Positions 8,212-16,777 of a DNA stretch of 35,502 nt are shown here, piece by piece (positions within the stretch are counted from its first letter, which is position 1; each line of letters begins with the position of its first letter). The notes beneath the pieces are model-generated. The model had not been told where the DNA came from, did no database searches, and saw only the letters and a program-made list of their open reading frames with translations. Source of the DNA: Actinomycetota bacterium (GTDB lineage Bacteria; Actinomycetota; Actinomycetes; S36-B12). The translations under genes and the position numbers were made by a program. The stretch covers positions 1-35,502 of the forward strand of contig VGBQ01000002.1 of NCBI GenBank assembly GCA_016870425.1, given 5' to 3'.

Positions 8212-9840
8212 CTACCACGCCCGGGCGATGTGCTCGGCGGCACGGAACGCCAGCGCCATGATTGTCAGCACCGGGTTGAAGCCGCCGTTGGTCACGTGCA
8301 CCGAGCCATCGGCCACGTAGAGGTTGTCGTGGCCGTGCACTCGACTCCAGCGGTCGGTGACCGAGCTCGCTGGGTCGTCTCCCATGCGGGCGGTGCCGGC
8401 CTGGTGCTGGCCGCCGCTGAGCTTCAGCCTCGGCGGCGACCCCCAGATCCGCTGCGCACCTGAGGCGGCCAGCCACTCCCCTGCGCGCGCGTACATGAAC
8501 TCCGCCGTCCGCACGGTCTCGGGGTGGGTCGCGCCTGAGAGACGCACTACTGGGATGCCCCAGCGATCGCGCACCGTCGGGTCGAGCGTCACGCGCGCGT
8601 CCGGGCTGGGGATCTCCTGCACCGGGCCCATCACACGCGCCACCCGGGTGTAGTTGTCGCGCATAAAGCGCTTGGCCTCGGCACCCCAGCGCGGCAGATC
8701 CGGTGGCAGATTGCGCGCCCAGAAGATGATCGGCAGCACCACGAACTCATCCGCGATCATGCCCCCGCCGATCACGTCGGGATTGCCGTGGTTGAACTTC
8801 GTGATCGCCGTGGTCACGCCCGGCCCAACACCATCGTGGACCTGCTCGGACATCAAGCCGACAGCGCCGGGGTAGTAGTGGCCCTGCAGGTTGCGGCCGA
8901 CCTGGTCGTGCGCATTGCCCAGCCCGTGCGGGTGCTCCGACGATGTCGAGTTGAGCAGCAGCCGGGCGGTTTCGATCGCACCGGCCGCCAGCACCACGAC
9001 CTCGGCGCGCGCGTGCTGGCGCTGGTCATCGCGATCGACGTACGTCACGCCGACCACCCGGCCTCCGACCGTGTCGACCTGCTCCACCATGGCCTCGGTC
9101 ACCACCTCGGCCCGGCCCGTCGCGCGCGCACGGGCCAGCAGGGTGTTCTGACTGTCGTTCTTGGCGTCGACCGGGCAGGCGAAGCCGATGCAGTGCTGGC
9201 AGTGGATGCAGGCGGGCCTGCCGGCGTAGGGCGTGCTGTTGATCAGCAGCGGCACGGCCAGGGTAGGCCAGCCGAGCGCCTCCGCGCCGCGCCGCACGAT
9301 CGCACCCTGGCGATTGAGCGGCACCGGCGGCATCGGGTAGTCCTTGTCGCGCGGCCACTGCTTGGCACTCCCGACGCTGTCACCAGACACCCCGATCTCC
9401 CACTCGGCGCGGTCGTAGTACGGCGCCACATCGGCGTAGCCGATCGGCCAGTCGGCCAGCGAGCTCCCGGCCGGCACGCCATAGGTGCTCGCCATCTCGA
9501 AGTCGCCCGGCAGGTAGCGCCAGGCCTGCGCGCCGTAGACCCGCGCACCGCCTCCGACACCGGTGGCATTGTTTTGATAGGCGTCCTCGTGCGGGCGCAG
9601 CGTGTGCTCCCGGCCATCCAGGTCCACCCAGACGCGTGGATTGCCCTCCAGGCTCGGGCCGGTGTTGTGTCCGTAGCGCGTGTAGCGGTGATTGCGCAAG
9701 TGGTCGCGCGGGACGTCCTCACACGCTAGTTCGCGTCCGCGCTCAATGAGCAGCACGCTCTTGCCTGCCTCGGCCAGCACGCCGGCTGCGACACCGCCAC
9801 CGGCCCCGGCGCCCACGACGATCACGTCATGGACGCTCAT
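8212..9840 (-). CDS. GMC-type FAD oxidoreductase with a four-Cys cluster motif
   Basis: A 542-residue GMC oxidoreductase acting on alcohol or sugar substrates. The N terminus has the FAD dinucleotide motif VIVVGAGAGGGVAAG. The C terminus carries HQAGTARMG and NLYVADGSVHVTNGGFNP, with the usual His/Asn catalytic region. In the middle, CIHCQHCIGFACPVDAK has Cys spaced C-x2-C-x2-C-x4-C-P, like an Fe-S ligand segment; FAD-glucose dehydrogenase catalytic subunits have a 3Fe-4S cluster in a comparable place. There is no Tat or Sec signal. The start overlaps the stop of the subunit-3 gene by 4 nt (ATGA), so the two are probably coexpressed as a complex. No cytochrome subunit is nearby. Substrate cannot be told. 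Confidence 0.9.
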   Translation of the reverse strand: MSVHDVIVVGAGAGGGVAAGVLAEAGKSVLLIERGRELACEDVPRDHLRNHRYTRYGHNTGPSLEGNPRVWVDLDGREHTLRPHEDAYQNNATGVGGGARVYGAQAWRYLPGDFEMASTYGVPAGSSLADWPIGYADVAPYYDRAEWEIGVSGDSVGSAKQWPRDKDYPMPPVPLNRQGAIVRRGAEALGWPTLAVPLLINSTPYAGRPACIHCQHCIGFACPVDAKNDSQNTLLARARATGRAEVVTEAMVEQVDTVGGRVVGVTYVDRDDQRQHARAEVVVLAAGAIETARLLLNSTSSEHPHGLGNAHDQVGRNLQGHYYPGAVGLMSEQVHDGVGPGVTTAITKFNHGNPDVIGGGMIADEFVVLPIIFWARNLPPDLPRWGAEAKRFMRDNYTRVARVMGPVQEIPSPDARVTLDPTVRDRWGIPVVRLSGATHPETVRTAEFMYARAGEWLAASGAQRIWGSPPRLKLSGGQHQAGTARMGDDPASSVTDRWSRVHGHDNLYVADGSVHVTNGGFNPVLTIMALAFRAAEHIARAW

Positions 9841-10256
9841 CCGGTCACCTCGAAGCCGATCATGCGCCACGACACCCCATTGCTGTTGCCGCCGTTGCCC
9901 GGGTCGCCGTAGAACCCTTCAGCAGCATGCTCGGCCGCAGCCCGGAAGAACGCCGCCGGATCGACCGGACAGTCGACGACCACATCGCCCTGCTCGACCC
10001 GGCGCAGCACCTCATCCTGCGCAGTTGCGGCAAGCGCGGCAAAACTGGTCCCGGTCGTCGCGCACGCCTCGGCCTCAAGCCAGTCGAGTCCGATGCGGTA
10101 ATCGTCGACCACGTGGCTCAGGTCCCCAGCGAATTGCCGGTCAAGGTAGTCACCGACTCCGGCCTCCCAGCCGCCCGGGAAGTCGTCGGCCGGGATGATG
10201 CGGTCGACGAGCGCGCGCAGCGTGTCCTGCTGAGCCTCCGTCAGCATGGACAACAT
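9837..10256 (-). CDS. Gluconate 2-dehydrogenase subunit 3 family protein
   Basis: A 139-residue small-subunit protein of the gluconate 2-dehydrogenase subunit 3 family, which normally pairs with a GMC flavoprotein. The hallmarks are the N-terminal LVDRIIPADDFPGGWEAGVGDYLD and the C-terminal GFYGDPGNGGNSNGVSWRMIGFE. Family members often have a Tat signal that carries the complex to the periplasm; none is present here, so the complex is predicted to stay cytoplasmic. ATG 10256 is preceded by GAGGGT, which could serve as RBS or as a degenerate -10; an in-frame ATG at 10247 is the alternative. It is the first gene of a two-gene operon with the GMC enzyme. Confidence 0.87.
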   Translation of the reverse strand: MLSMLTEAQQDTLRALVDRIIPADDFPGGWEAGVGDYLDRQFAGDLSHVVDDYRIGLDWLEAEACATTGTSFAALAATAQDEVLRRVEQGDVVVDCPVDPAAFFRAAAEHAAEGFYGDPGNGGNSNGVSWRMIGFEVTG

Positions 10257-10333
10257 CCGCGCACCCTCTGCCGCTCGTTCGTGGGGCTTTCGACTATCGC
10301 GATCGGGGCCGAGGGTAGCCCACGCCTGCCCAC

Positions 10334-10339
10334 TAGCCT
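10334..10339 (+). promoter_or_regulatory. -10-like hexamer for leaderless amine oxidase
   Basis: TAGCCT, then exactly 6 nt (GTTGCC), then GTG 10346. It fits the leaderless pattern. Confidence 0.55.
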
Positions 10340-10345
10340 GTTGCC

Positions 10346-11572
10346 GTGCCCCAGCGCGTCATCGTCGTCGGAGCCGGCTTCGCCGGTCTCGCCTGTGCCG
10401 ATCGCCTGGTGAGCCTCGGATATGACGTCACCGTGCTCGAAGCACGTGATCGCGTGGGGGGTCGCGTGTGGTCACGGGAGCTGCTCCCGGGTCAGGCCGA
10501 CACCGTCATTGAGCGCGGAGCGGAATTCGTCCTCGAGGGCTACACAGCGCTGCTCGCCATCGCCCAGCGCTTCGGGCTCACCGCGGCGCCCTCCGGTATG
10601 TCCTACTACGTCCGCGAGCCGCGCAACGCCGCGGCGGAGATCTCCGCCGAGGAAGTGGCCGCGGCCGCCCGTGCCCTGCGCTCCGCCGCGCAGAGCACCG
10701 CGCGCGACACCTCGCTGCGCGACTTCCTCGCTGCGAGCGCCCCTGACTCCACGGCGGCCGAGGTGATGGCCGCGCGCGCGGCCATCAGTTGGGCCGCGTC
10801 GGAGGAACTCCTCTCGGCACACGTCCTGCTCGACTCCGTCGCCAGCGTGCAGCCCCTGCCAACCGCGCGCATCGCCGGTGGCAACCAGGGCATCGCCACA
10901 TCACTCGCCCGTCACCTCGGCGATCGAGTGCGCTTGCGCGCGCCCGTCTCAGCCGTGAGCGCTGACCATGCAGGAGTGCAGGTCAGGGTCGGCGGCGCGG
11001 CGATCGCTGCCGAGCGTGCAGTCGTCACCATCCCGCTCCCCCTGCTCGAGCACCTGGACCTGTCGCCGGGCATCTCGGACGCGCAACGCGATGCCATGGG
11101 CCGACTCGTGCGTGGTCATGCTGCCAAGCTCCACGTGCCGCTCGCTGCCCGACCGGCGACGAGCGCCATCCTCGACGTGCGGCGACGATTCTGGACCTGG
11201 ACGGCGACCGACGGGAGCGGGCAGGTGCAGCCGGTCGCGCACTGCTTCGCCGGATCTCCAGACGCGCTCGCGGGGCTGAGGGTGAGCGAGGGACCGGCCA
11301 CCTGGGCGGACGCCCTGCGCGTGCTGCACCCCGACCTCGACCTCATCGCCGACCAGGCCCTGGTGAGCACCTGGGACGACGACCCGTGGGCAACCTTCGC
11401 CTATTCAGGCCCGGGCGCCGCGACGCGCCCGGGAGACGAGGGACTCATCCGCGCTCCGCTGGGTCGGGTCCACATCGCCGGCGAACACACGGCGGGCGAC
11501 TGGGCCGGGCTCATGGAGGGCGCACTGCGCAGCGGAATCCGCGCCGCCGACGAAGTACACGCCGCGGCCTAG
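10346..11572 (+). CDS. Flavin-dependent amine oxidase (NAD(P)-binding Rossmann-like)
   Basis: A 408-residue FAD enzyme of the monoamine oxidase superfamily. It opens with the FAD motif VIVVGAGFAGLACADRL (residues 5-21), then VTVLEARDRVGGRVWS, which is the ADP-ribose and GG motif pair of amine oxidases. The C-terminal flavin loop is present (GRVHIAGEHTAGDWAGLMEGALRSG). The middle, substrate-binding part is not distinctive, so the substrate (amine, polyamine or carotenoid-like) is unknown. GTG 10346 is supported by the -10 hexamer 6 nt upstream; it encodes MPQRVIVVG with no spare N-terminal sequence. It is divergent from the GMC operon and convergent with the RHS-type gene. Confidence 0.92.
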   Translation: MPQRVIVVGAGFAGLACADRLVSLGYDVTVLEARDRVGGRVWSRELLPGQADTVIERGAEFVLEGYTALLAIAQRFGLTAAPSGMSYYVREPRNAAAEISAEEVAAAARALRSAAQSTARDTSLRDFLAASAPDSTAAEVMAARAAISWAASEELLSAHVLLDSVASVQPLPTARIAGGNQGIATSLARHLGDRVRLRAPVSAVSADHAGVQVRVGGAAIAAERAVVTIPLPLLEHLDLSPGISDAQRDAMGRLVRGHAAKLHVPLAARPATSAILDVRRRFWTWTATDGSGQVQPVAHCFAGSPDALAGLRVSEGPATWADALRVLHPDLDLIADQALVSTWDDDPWATFAYSGPGAATRPGDEGLIRAPLGRVHIAGEHTAGDWAGLMEGALRSGIRAADEVHAAA

Positions 11573-11609
11573 CCGCTTCGACCACACGCGGTGGCGACGG
11601 CTTGCGGTC

Positions 11610-13175
11610 CTACTGAGCCATGTTCAGGCCCGTGAGCCAACTCTTGAAACTCAACGGCGCGTCGACGCTGACGTAGAAGAAGTTGCGCCTCATGCTCTCG
11701 TCCAGGGCCTCGTTGTAGGCCTGGTCGGCCTGCCGGAAGGCATTCATGAGCACGTCGCGCTCGGCCTGGGTGTGCGAGGGCTTCGTGTGGAGGTCCAGCC
11801 GCTTAGCCTCTCTGATGGCCCAGAACTCGCCAGCGTCCTTCTCGGCTAGCACAAGTGCCTTCTCGCTGTACCGGCGCAGGAGTTGGTTGTTGGCCCGATC
11901 GCTGAGGATCTTGGAAGCCACGGAGTGACCCGCAATCACCATGCCGACCGCTGCGAGGGCCGCCGTAATGGCGCTTGCGGTCGTGCTGTCACCGGTCGTC
12001 CAGGTCCCGGCGACGCCCGCGATGGCTGCGGCGGAGCCCACCGCGAGCGTGCCGATCGCGGCAACCCTCGCCAGGGTGCTGGTGCGGACGTTGATAGTGC
12101 CCGTCGCGATGCCGCCAACCGCGGCCAGGACCGCACCGGCGACCCCGACCAGGTCCCACAGGCCCTCGCCACCGCTGAAGTCGGGCTTGTCGACCGGGTC
12201 GAAGGCGGGGAACTCCCCGAGCCACGGGTGGTAGGGGCGGGCACTCACCGTGATCGCGTGGTGACCCGCCACCGTCGGATTGCCCACGGCAGACTGGAAT
12301 CCATACGTCGTCCCCGTGCCGATGCCGGTGGTCGCACTCGACGGCGCGGCGTCCTCGGCCATGGGCTCGCCGTAGGGACCGAGCACTCCGGTCAGTCCAC
12401 CGCCCACGAAGGCGTCGTCGCGCGTCGTCGCCAGGGCAGAGCCGTAGAGATCGGTGTGCTCTATCGCGATCGGCTGCTCCGGGGTGAGGTGCGCCAGAGC
12501 GCCACCGGGCAGCGCGACACGGACGTCGAGCACGGCATCGCTGCCGTCAAGGATGAGAGTCGGCTGATCACTGTCTCCGTAGCCGTAGCGCGTCGTCGTG
12601 GTGCCCGCGGCGTCGGCGAAGGCGCGCTCCAGCAGCACGCCGCCGGCGGTGAGCATGGTGGTCGTCAGCCGGTCGGCATCGGTGGACCCCTCGGTGATCG
12701 TCGACAGCTGCGTGCCGTACCACCAGGTCTGCTCGAGCGGCACGGTGCCCGACAGGGCCGTCAGGCGACCCAGCTCGTCATACGTCGCCTTGGCGCGCTC
12801 GCCCTTGCCGGCCAGATGAGGATCGGTGGTCCAGTCCAGGCGACCGCGCTCGTCACGGCAGGTCTGGTAGTCCTTGCCGTCACGCGCCCCACCCGTGCGC
12901 TCGAGGTCGGCGCCGGCCCGCTGGGAGCACCCCTGCGGAGCCTTGCCGTAGGAGTACGACAGCGATCGATCCCCGCCTCCTGCGAGTGCGGTGACCCCGC
13001 TGGCCGCGAGCTCCGCTCCCGTCAGTCGCCCGGCAGAGTCATAGGTGTAGGACCACTTGTAACCGGAGTCCTTGTCGCCGCGCACCTTGGTCGCCACCAC
13101 GACGGTGATCAACTCGGCATCGCAGGTCGTCGAGGTGATCTTGGCGGACACGGATAGAGCCTCGTGGGCAGTCAC
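11610..13175 (-). CDS. Stand-alone short RHS/YD-repeat protein with hydrophobic stretch and unknown C-terminal domain
   Basis: A 521-residue protein resembling only the last part of RHS-repeat proteins. YD-type repeats are seen near residues 42-54 (YTYDSAGRLTGA), 130-141 (ATYDELGRLTAL) and 196-210. The RHS core end is SARPYHPWLGEFPAFDPV (311-328). Hydrophobic Ala/Gly/Val-rich segments follow (about 341-358, 370-390, 400-417), then a polar helical C-terminal region of about 100 residues that I do not recognise. Normal RHS proteins are far longer and secreted; this one has no signal peptide. It is not simply a decayed tail, because TAGTCT lies exactly 6 nt before its GTG and the frame is uninterrupted over 521 codons. 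No immunity-like gene follows, since the next gene is convergent. Function unknown. Confidence 0.8.
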   Translation of the reverse strand: MTAHEALSVSAKITSTTCDAELITVVVATKVRGDKDSGYKWSYTYDSAGRLTGAELAASGVTALAGGGDRSLSYSYGKAPQGCSQRAGADLERTGGARDGKDYQTCRDERGRLDWTTDPHLAGKGERAKATYDELGRLTALSGTVPLEQTWWYGTQLSTITEGSTDADRLTTTMLTAGGVLLERAFADAAGTTTTRYGYGDSDQPTLILDGSDAVLDVRVALPGGALAHLTPEQPIAIEHTDLYGSALATTRDDAFVGGGLTGVLGPYGEPMAEDAAPSSATTGIGTGTTYGFQSAVGNPTVAGHHAITVSARPYHPWLGEFPAFDPVDKPDFSGGEGLWDLVGVAGAVLAAVGGIATGTINVRTSTLARVAAIGTLAVGSAAAIAGVAGTWTTGDSTTASAITAALAAVGMVIAGHSVASKILSDRANNQLLRRYSEKALVLAEKDAGEFWAIREAKRLDLHTKPSHTQAERDVLMNAFRQADQAYNEALDESMRRNFFYVSVDAPLSFKSWLTGLNMAQ

Positions 13176-13181
13176 ACGCCA

Positions 13182-13187
13182 AGACTA
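13182..13187 (-). promoter_or_regulatory. -10-like hexamer for leaderless RHS-type gene
   Basis: TAGTCT on the minus strand, 6 nt (TGGCGT) before GTG 13175. The TAG in this hexamer is also an in-frame stop, so the frame cannot extend further upstream. Confidence 0.55.
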
Positions 13188-13266
13188 GGCAACGAGACCT
13201 GGGCTGGGAGACAGGTCGTGAGATACCCGAAGATTCACAGGCACGTCACCTGGGGCTCGCCGATGC

Positions 13267-13272
13267 GATACT
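13267..13272 (+). promoter_or_regulatory. -10-like hexamer for leaderless POT gene
   Basis: GATACT, then 6 nt (CGCGCA), then ATG 13279. Confidence 0.5.
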
Positions 13273-13278
13273 CGCGCA

Positions 13279-14739
13279 ATGTCAGGCCGGGAGCGACAGC
13301 CGCGGGGCGTGGTCACGCTGGCTCTTGTGGAGATGTGGGAGCGCTTCTCCTACTACGGCATGGTCGCACTGCTCGTCCTGTTCCTCATCCAGCCCGAGGA
13401 TGGGCCCTTCCCACCCGGACCCGGCCAGGGCTTCAACGAGGCCGACGCGGCAGCGCTCTTCGGCGTCTACTCCGCCCTCGTGCTCGGCGCTCCCCTGGTG
13501 GGTGGCTGGATCGGCGATCGCCTTATCGGTCCACGTCGAGCGCTGCTCATCGGCGGGATCCTCATCGCGACGGGACACTTCGTGCTGCTCCTGCCGGGCA
13601 TCGCGGTCTTCTGGGCGGGCCTGCTCGTCATCGCGGCGGGCACCGGCCTGCTCAAGCCCAACATCTCGACCGTGCTCGGCCTGCTCTACGCCGACGGCGA
13701 TCCGAGACGAGACAGCGGCTTCTCCCTCTTCTACTTCGGCATCAATGTGGGTGCCTTCACCGCGCCACTCATCTGCGGGTGGCTCGCGACCGCCTACTCG
13801 TGGCGTCTGGCCTTCGCGGTGGCGGGAATCGGGATGGTGGCCGGCCTTGTCCAGTACGCGATCGGGCACCGGCGACTCGCAGACGCGGGCATCGCCGTGC
13901 CTCGCCCGGCTAGTCGCACCGAGCGCGGCCGCGCGCTGATCGCGGCTGTCGTCGCGCTCGCAGCCATCGCCACGGTCTTTTTCGTGGCCATCGCGGCAGC
14001 CGGCTTCAACGCCGGCACGATCTCCGCTGCCGTGACATTCGTCATCGTCGTGGTCGCCTGTGTCGCGTTCACACTGCTGCTGCGTCGGACGCCCGGTGTC
14101 ACTCCCGAGCGGCGGCACCTCCTGGGCTTCCTCATGCTCTTCATCGCGAGCGTTGTCTACTTCGCCCTGTCATCCCAGGCCGGCTCGACCATCACCGAGT
14201 TCACCCAGGATTGGATCGATCGCGGGATCGGCACCTTCACCGTGCCTACGAGCTGGCTCCTGTCGCTCAACCCCATCCTCGTCGTCGTCTTCGCGCCCGT
14301 CTTCGCCGCCCTCTGGACGCGCCTGGCCGCTCGCGCACCGACGACTCCGACGAAAGTGGCCCTGGCCATCGTGGGTGTAGGACTGAGTTTCCTCATCATC
14401 GCGATCCCAGGCTTTGCCGCGGAGGATGGGCGCACGTCAAGCGCCGGTTGGATCCTCATGACCTTCCTCGTGCTCACGTGGGCAGAGTTGCTCATCGTGC
14501 CCATCGCGCTGTCCACGACTACCGAGCTCGCCCCCTCCGGGCTGACCGGACAGCTCCTCGGGCTGTGGTACCTCGCCACGGCCGCGGGCGGAGCGATCGG
14601 TGGTCAATGTGCACGCCTGGTGGAGCCACTCGGCTTCGGTGGCTACTTCCTCGGCGCGGGCCTGACGGTGATGGCGATCGGCGTCGTCTTCGTCTTCTTG
14701 CGACCCCGGTGGTCGGCGCTGCTCGCGCCCGTGCGTTGA
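13279..14739 (+). CDS. POT/PTR2 family proton-dependent oligopeptide transporter
   Basis: A 486-residue inner-membrane symporter that imports di- and tripeptides with protons. TM1 carries the family motif E-x2-ERF-x-YY (VEMWERFSYYGM), whose Glu and Arg couple protons. The second signature is GFSLFYFGINVGAFTAPLI in TM4-5. About 14 hydrophobic segments are seen, as in bacterial POTs such as DtpT. The GPGQGFNEADAAALFGVYSAL loop before TM2 is also typical. The start is fixed by a -10-like hexamer 6 nt upstream, and the N terminus is short and polar. It stands alone between the RHS-type gene (divergent) and a GNAT 121 nt downstream. No gene was seen in 14740-14860. Confidence 0.95.
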   Translation: MSGRERQPRGVVTLALVEMWERFSYYGMVALLVLFLIQPEDGPFPPGPGQGFNEADAAALFGVYSALVLGAPLVGGWIGDRLIGPRRALLIGGILIATGHFVLLLPGIAVFWAGLLVIAAGTGLLKPNISTVLGLLYADGDPRRDSGFSLFYFGINVGAFTAPLICGWLATAYSWRLAFAVAGIGMVAGLVQYAIGHRRLADAGIAVPRPASRTERGRALIAAVVALAAIATVFFVAIAAAGFNAGTISAAVTFVIVVVACVAFTLLLRRTPGVTPERRHLLGFLMLFIASVVYFALSSQAGSTITEFTQDWIDRGIGTFTVPTSWLLSLNPILVVVFAPVFAALWTRLAARAPTTPTKVALAIVGVGLSFLIIAIPGFAAEDGRTSSAGWILMTFLVLTWAELLIVPIALSTTTELAPSGLTGQLLGLWYLATAAGGAIGGQCARLVEPLGFGGYFLGAGLTVMAIGVVFVFLRPRWSALLAPVR

Positions 14740-14848
14740 GCCGCAAGACATTCGGATATGTCAACGCCTCCTCCCGAACCAGATGAGAACGAAGGCCACC
14801 ACCCAGACAGTCGGCAAGGGCTCCTGACCGGTCCGGGCATCCCTTCGC

Positions 14849-14854
14849 CACAAT
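14849..14854 (+). promoter_or_regulatory. -10-like hexamer for leaderless GNAT
   Basis: CACAAT (one change from TACAAT), then 6 nt (GCGGCT), then ATG 14861. Confidence 0.45.
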
Positions 14855-14860
14855 GCGGCT

Positions 14861-15343
14861 ATGCCGATCCGAGATGCCACACCCGCGGACGTTCCCGAGA
14901 TCCTCGCGATGATCCGCGAGCTGGCCGACTACGAGCGCGCACCCGATGCGGTGGTCGCGACCACTGACCTGCTTCACGAGGCGCTCTTCTGCGAGTCACC
15001 GGCGGCCTTCGCGCTCATCGCCGAAACGGGGGGAGGTGAGGTCGTCGGCTTCGCCCTGTGGTTTCGGAATTTCTCCACCTGGATCGGCAGGCACGGGGTC
15101 TATCTCGAGGACCTCTACGTCCGGCCCGCCCACCGCGGACACGGATATGGCAAGGCCCTGCTGAGCGCTCTTGCGCGGATCGCCGTCGATCGGGGATACG
15201 GCCGCTTCGAGTGGTGGGTCCTGGACTGGAACACCCCGGCGATCGACTTCTATCGCTCCCTCGGTGCCAAGCCCATGGACGAGTGGACCGTGCAGCGTGT
15301 CACGGGCGACGCCCTGCGCCGTCTTGCAGCCGGGCCCGGCTAG
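14861..15343 (+). CDS. GNAT acetyltransferase, spermidine/diamine N1-acetyltransferase-like
   Basis: A 160-residue single-domain acetyl-CoA N-acetyltransferase. MPIRDATPADVPEILAMI is the usual first strand and helix. VYLEDLYVRPAHRGHGYGKALL is motif A with the R/Q-x2-G-x-G/A acetyl-CoA loop. WWVLDWNTPAIDFYRSLGAK is motif B. The ELADYERAPDAV start and the LDWNTPAIDFY segment are characteristic of the SAT/diamine acetyltransferase branch, so polyamines or other amines are reasonable substrates, but this is inference. It is convergent with the next membrane protein, with which it shares CTAG. Confidence 0.93.
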   Translation: MPIRDATPADVPEILAMIRELADYERAPDAVVATTDLLHEALFCESPAAFALIAETGGGEVVGFALWFRNFSTWIGRHGVYLEDLYVRPAHRGHGYGKALLSALARIAVDRGYGRFEWWVLDWNTPAIDFYRSLGAKPMDEWTVQRVTGDALRRLAAGPG

Positions 15344-15792
15344 GCGTCGGGGCTCGACAGATGCCGCTGTGCCGACTCACCCGACTCGATGGCCGTCGTC
15401 GTCGAAGGCCAGAAGGCCGCGACGAGGCCGGCCACCGCTAGACACACCAGGACGATGCCCGCCCCCCGCTGCGGGCCCTCCTCGGCGGTCACGAGCGGCA
15501 CGCCGACGACCAGCGCGATGAACTGCCCGACGACGAGCATGCTGCGCGCCCACCGGCGCGACCGCCAGAGGCCGCGTGCAGCGAGGATGAGTGCCACGCC
15601 GAGGAGGCCGAAGATGGCAATCTCCAGCGTCACCGCGACGGGGTTCGAGACCTCTGCCGGTCCGGTGATGCCCAGGCGAGCGACCTGTACGGCGATGTAG
15701 ACGGCGTAGACGGTGAGTGCCAGTCCTTCGATCGCCGCGACCCCCGCGCCGACGAGCAGAGACACCGCGGGGCGCTCCCTGCCAACGGCCAT
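15340..15792 (-). CDS. Conserved actinobacterial membrane protein, four predicted TM segments
   Basis: A 150-residue protein with four hydrophobic segments (about 10-35, 50-70, 82-103, 108-128) and a short acidic/polar tail. After TM2 comes ARGLWRSRRWARSMLVVGQ, an Arg/Trp-rich loop seen in many small actinobacterial integral membrane proteins. I recognise no enzymatic motif and cannot name a function. The ATG is preceded by TAGGCT 6 nt upstream, so it is probably leaderless. It is divergent from the lipid kinase gene, and their -10 hexamers are only 7 nt apart. Confidence 0.8.
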   Translation of the reverse strand: MAVGRERPAVSLLVGAGVAAIEGLALTVYAVYIAVQVARLGITGPAEVSNPVAVTLEIAIFGLLGVALILAARGLWRSRRWARSMLVVGQFIALVVGVPLVTAEEGPQRGAGIVLVCLAVAGLVAAFWPSTTTAIESGESAQRHLSSPDA

Positions 15793-15798
15793 CTCCCC

Positions 15799-15804
15799 AG
15801 CCTA
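15799..15804 (-). promoter_or_regulatory. -10-like hexamer for leaderless membrane protein gene
   Basis: TAGGCT on the minus strand, 6 nt (GGGGAG) before ATG 15792. Confidence 0.55.
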
Positions 15805-15811
15805 GGGCGGC

Positions 15812-15817
15812 TAGGGT
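15812..15817 (+). promoter_or_regulatory. -10-like hexamer for leaderless lipid kinase gene
   Basis: TAGGGT, then 6 nt (GCGTCC), then GTG 15824. It faces the opposite-strand hexamer at 15799-15804, so the two polymerases would initiate from overlapping DNA. Confidence 0.55.
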
Positions 15818-15823
15818 GCGTCC

Positions 15824-16777
15824 GTGCGCGGAGTCCTCGTGGTCAACCCACACGCGACTACCACGTCTCCGCGGGTCACAGACGTCCTCGTCCACGCGCT
15901 CGCCGACGAGGTGGACCTCACGGTGGTGCGCACGGAGCATCGCGGGCACGCAGCCCAGATCGCGGAGCGGGCGGCGGCAGAGGGTGCGCAGATCGTGTGC
16001 GTCCTCGGCGGCGACGGGACCGTGAACGAGGTTGTCAACGGGATGCTGGGCGACCAGCCCGCGCCCGCGGGGCCGTTGCTGGCCATCATCCCCGGCGGCA
16101 GTGCCAACGTCGCCGCGCGTGCACTCGGCCTGCCCGCCGACCCCGTGGAGGCTACCGGCGAGATCCTCCAGGCCCTGCGCGAGCAGCGCACCCGCACGAT
16201 CGGGCTCGGGCGCGTGACGATCACGCCCTGGGAAGAGGAAGCATGGGCACCGCGCTGGTTCCTCGCCAATGCGGGCCTGGGCATCGACGCGGAGATCATC
16301 GCCGCCATGGAGGGTGATCGCGCACGCGGTCACGAGGCGACGCCGACGCGCTACCTCACGACGACGATCCGGCAATTCCTGTGGCGCACCGAGCGTCGCG
16401 AGCCCGCACTGACGGTCGCGCTGCCCGACGGTGACGTCGACGGCGTCTTCCTCGCCATCGTGCAAAACACGTCCCCCTGGACCTTCTTCGGCTCCCTGCC
16501 CATCGCCCCCTGCCCCGACGCCTCCTTCGACACCGGTCTGGACCTCTTCGCGGTGCGTCGCATGGGCATCGGGACAGCGATGCGCCTGGCCCGTCGCATG
16601 GTGGCCGGCAGCAGGGCTGGATCGACCGCCCGCAGCCTCACGGTGGCCCATGACGTGCCACGCATCTCGGTCCGGACCTCGCGACCGATTGCCGTGCAGG
16701 TCGATGGCGAGGGCCTCGGAGACGCGGGCCGGGCCGACTTCTCCGCCGTGCCCGCGGCCTTGACGGTGGTCGCCTAG
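15824..16777 (+). CDS. Diacylglycerol/sphingosine kinase-family lipid kinase
   Basis: A 317-residue DAGK catalytic-domain protein that phosphorylates a lipid hydroxyl with ATP. VCVLGGDGTVNEVVNGML (residues 58-75) is the nucleotide-binding GGDGT motif, followed by LAIIPGGSANVAAR, the second conserved loop (G-S/T-A-N). The C-terminal half shows FLANAGLGIDAEIIAAME and the terminal ISVRTSRPIAVQVDGEGLG, both usual for this family. It may act on diacylglycerol, a phosphatidylinositol mannoside precursor or another lipid; sequence alone does not tell. GTG 15824 is set by the -10 hexamer 6 nt upstream. Confidence 0.92.
   Translation: MRGVLVVNPHATTTSPRVTDVLVHALADEVDLTVVRTEHRGHAAQIAERAAAEGAQIVCVLGGDGTVNEVVNGMLGDQPAPAGPLLAIIPGGSANVAARALGLPADPVEATGEILQALREQRTRTIGLGRVTITPWEEEAWAPRWFLANAGLGIDAEIIAAMEGDRARGHEATPTRYLTTTIRQFLWRTERREPALTVALPDGDVDGVFLAIVQNTSPWTFFGSLPIAPCPDASFDTGLDLFAVRRMGIGTAMRLARRMVAGSRAGSTARSLTVAHDVPRISVRTSRPIAVQVDGEGLGDAGRADFSAVPAALTVVA

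Noticed and set aside
14740..14860. Possible small gene between the POT transporter and the GNAT
   Set aside because: The only frames there run into the GNAT gene out of frame; no RBS or family match.
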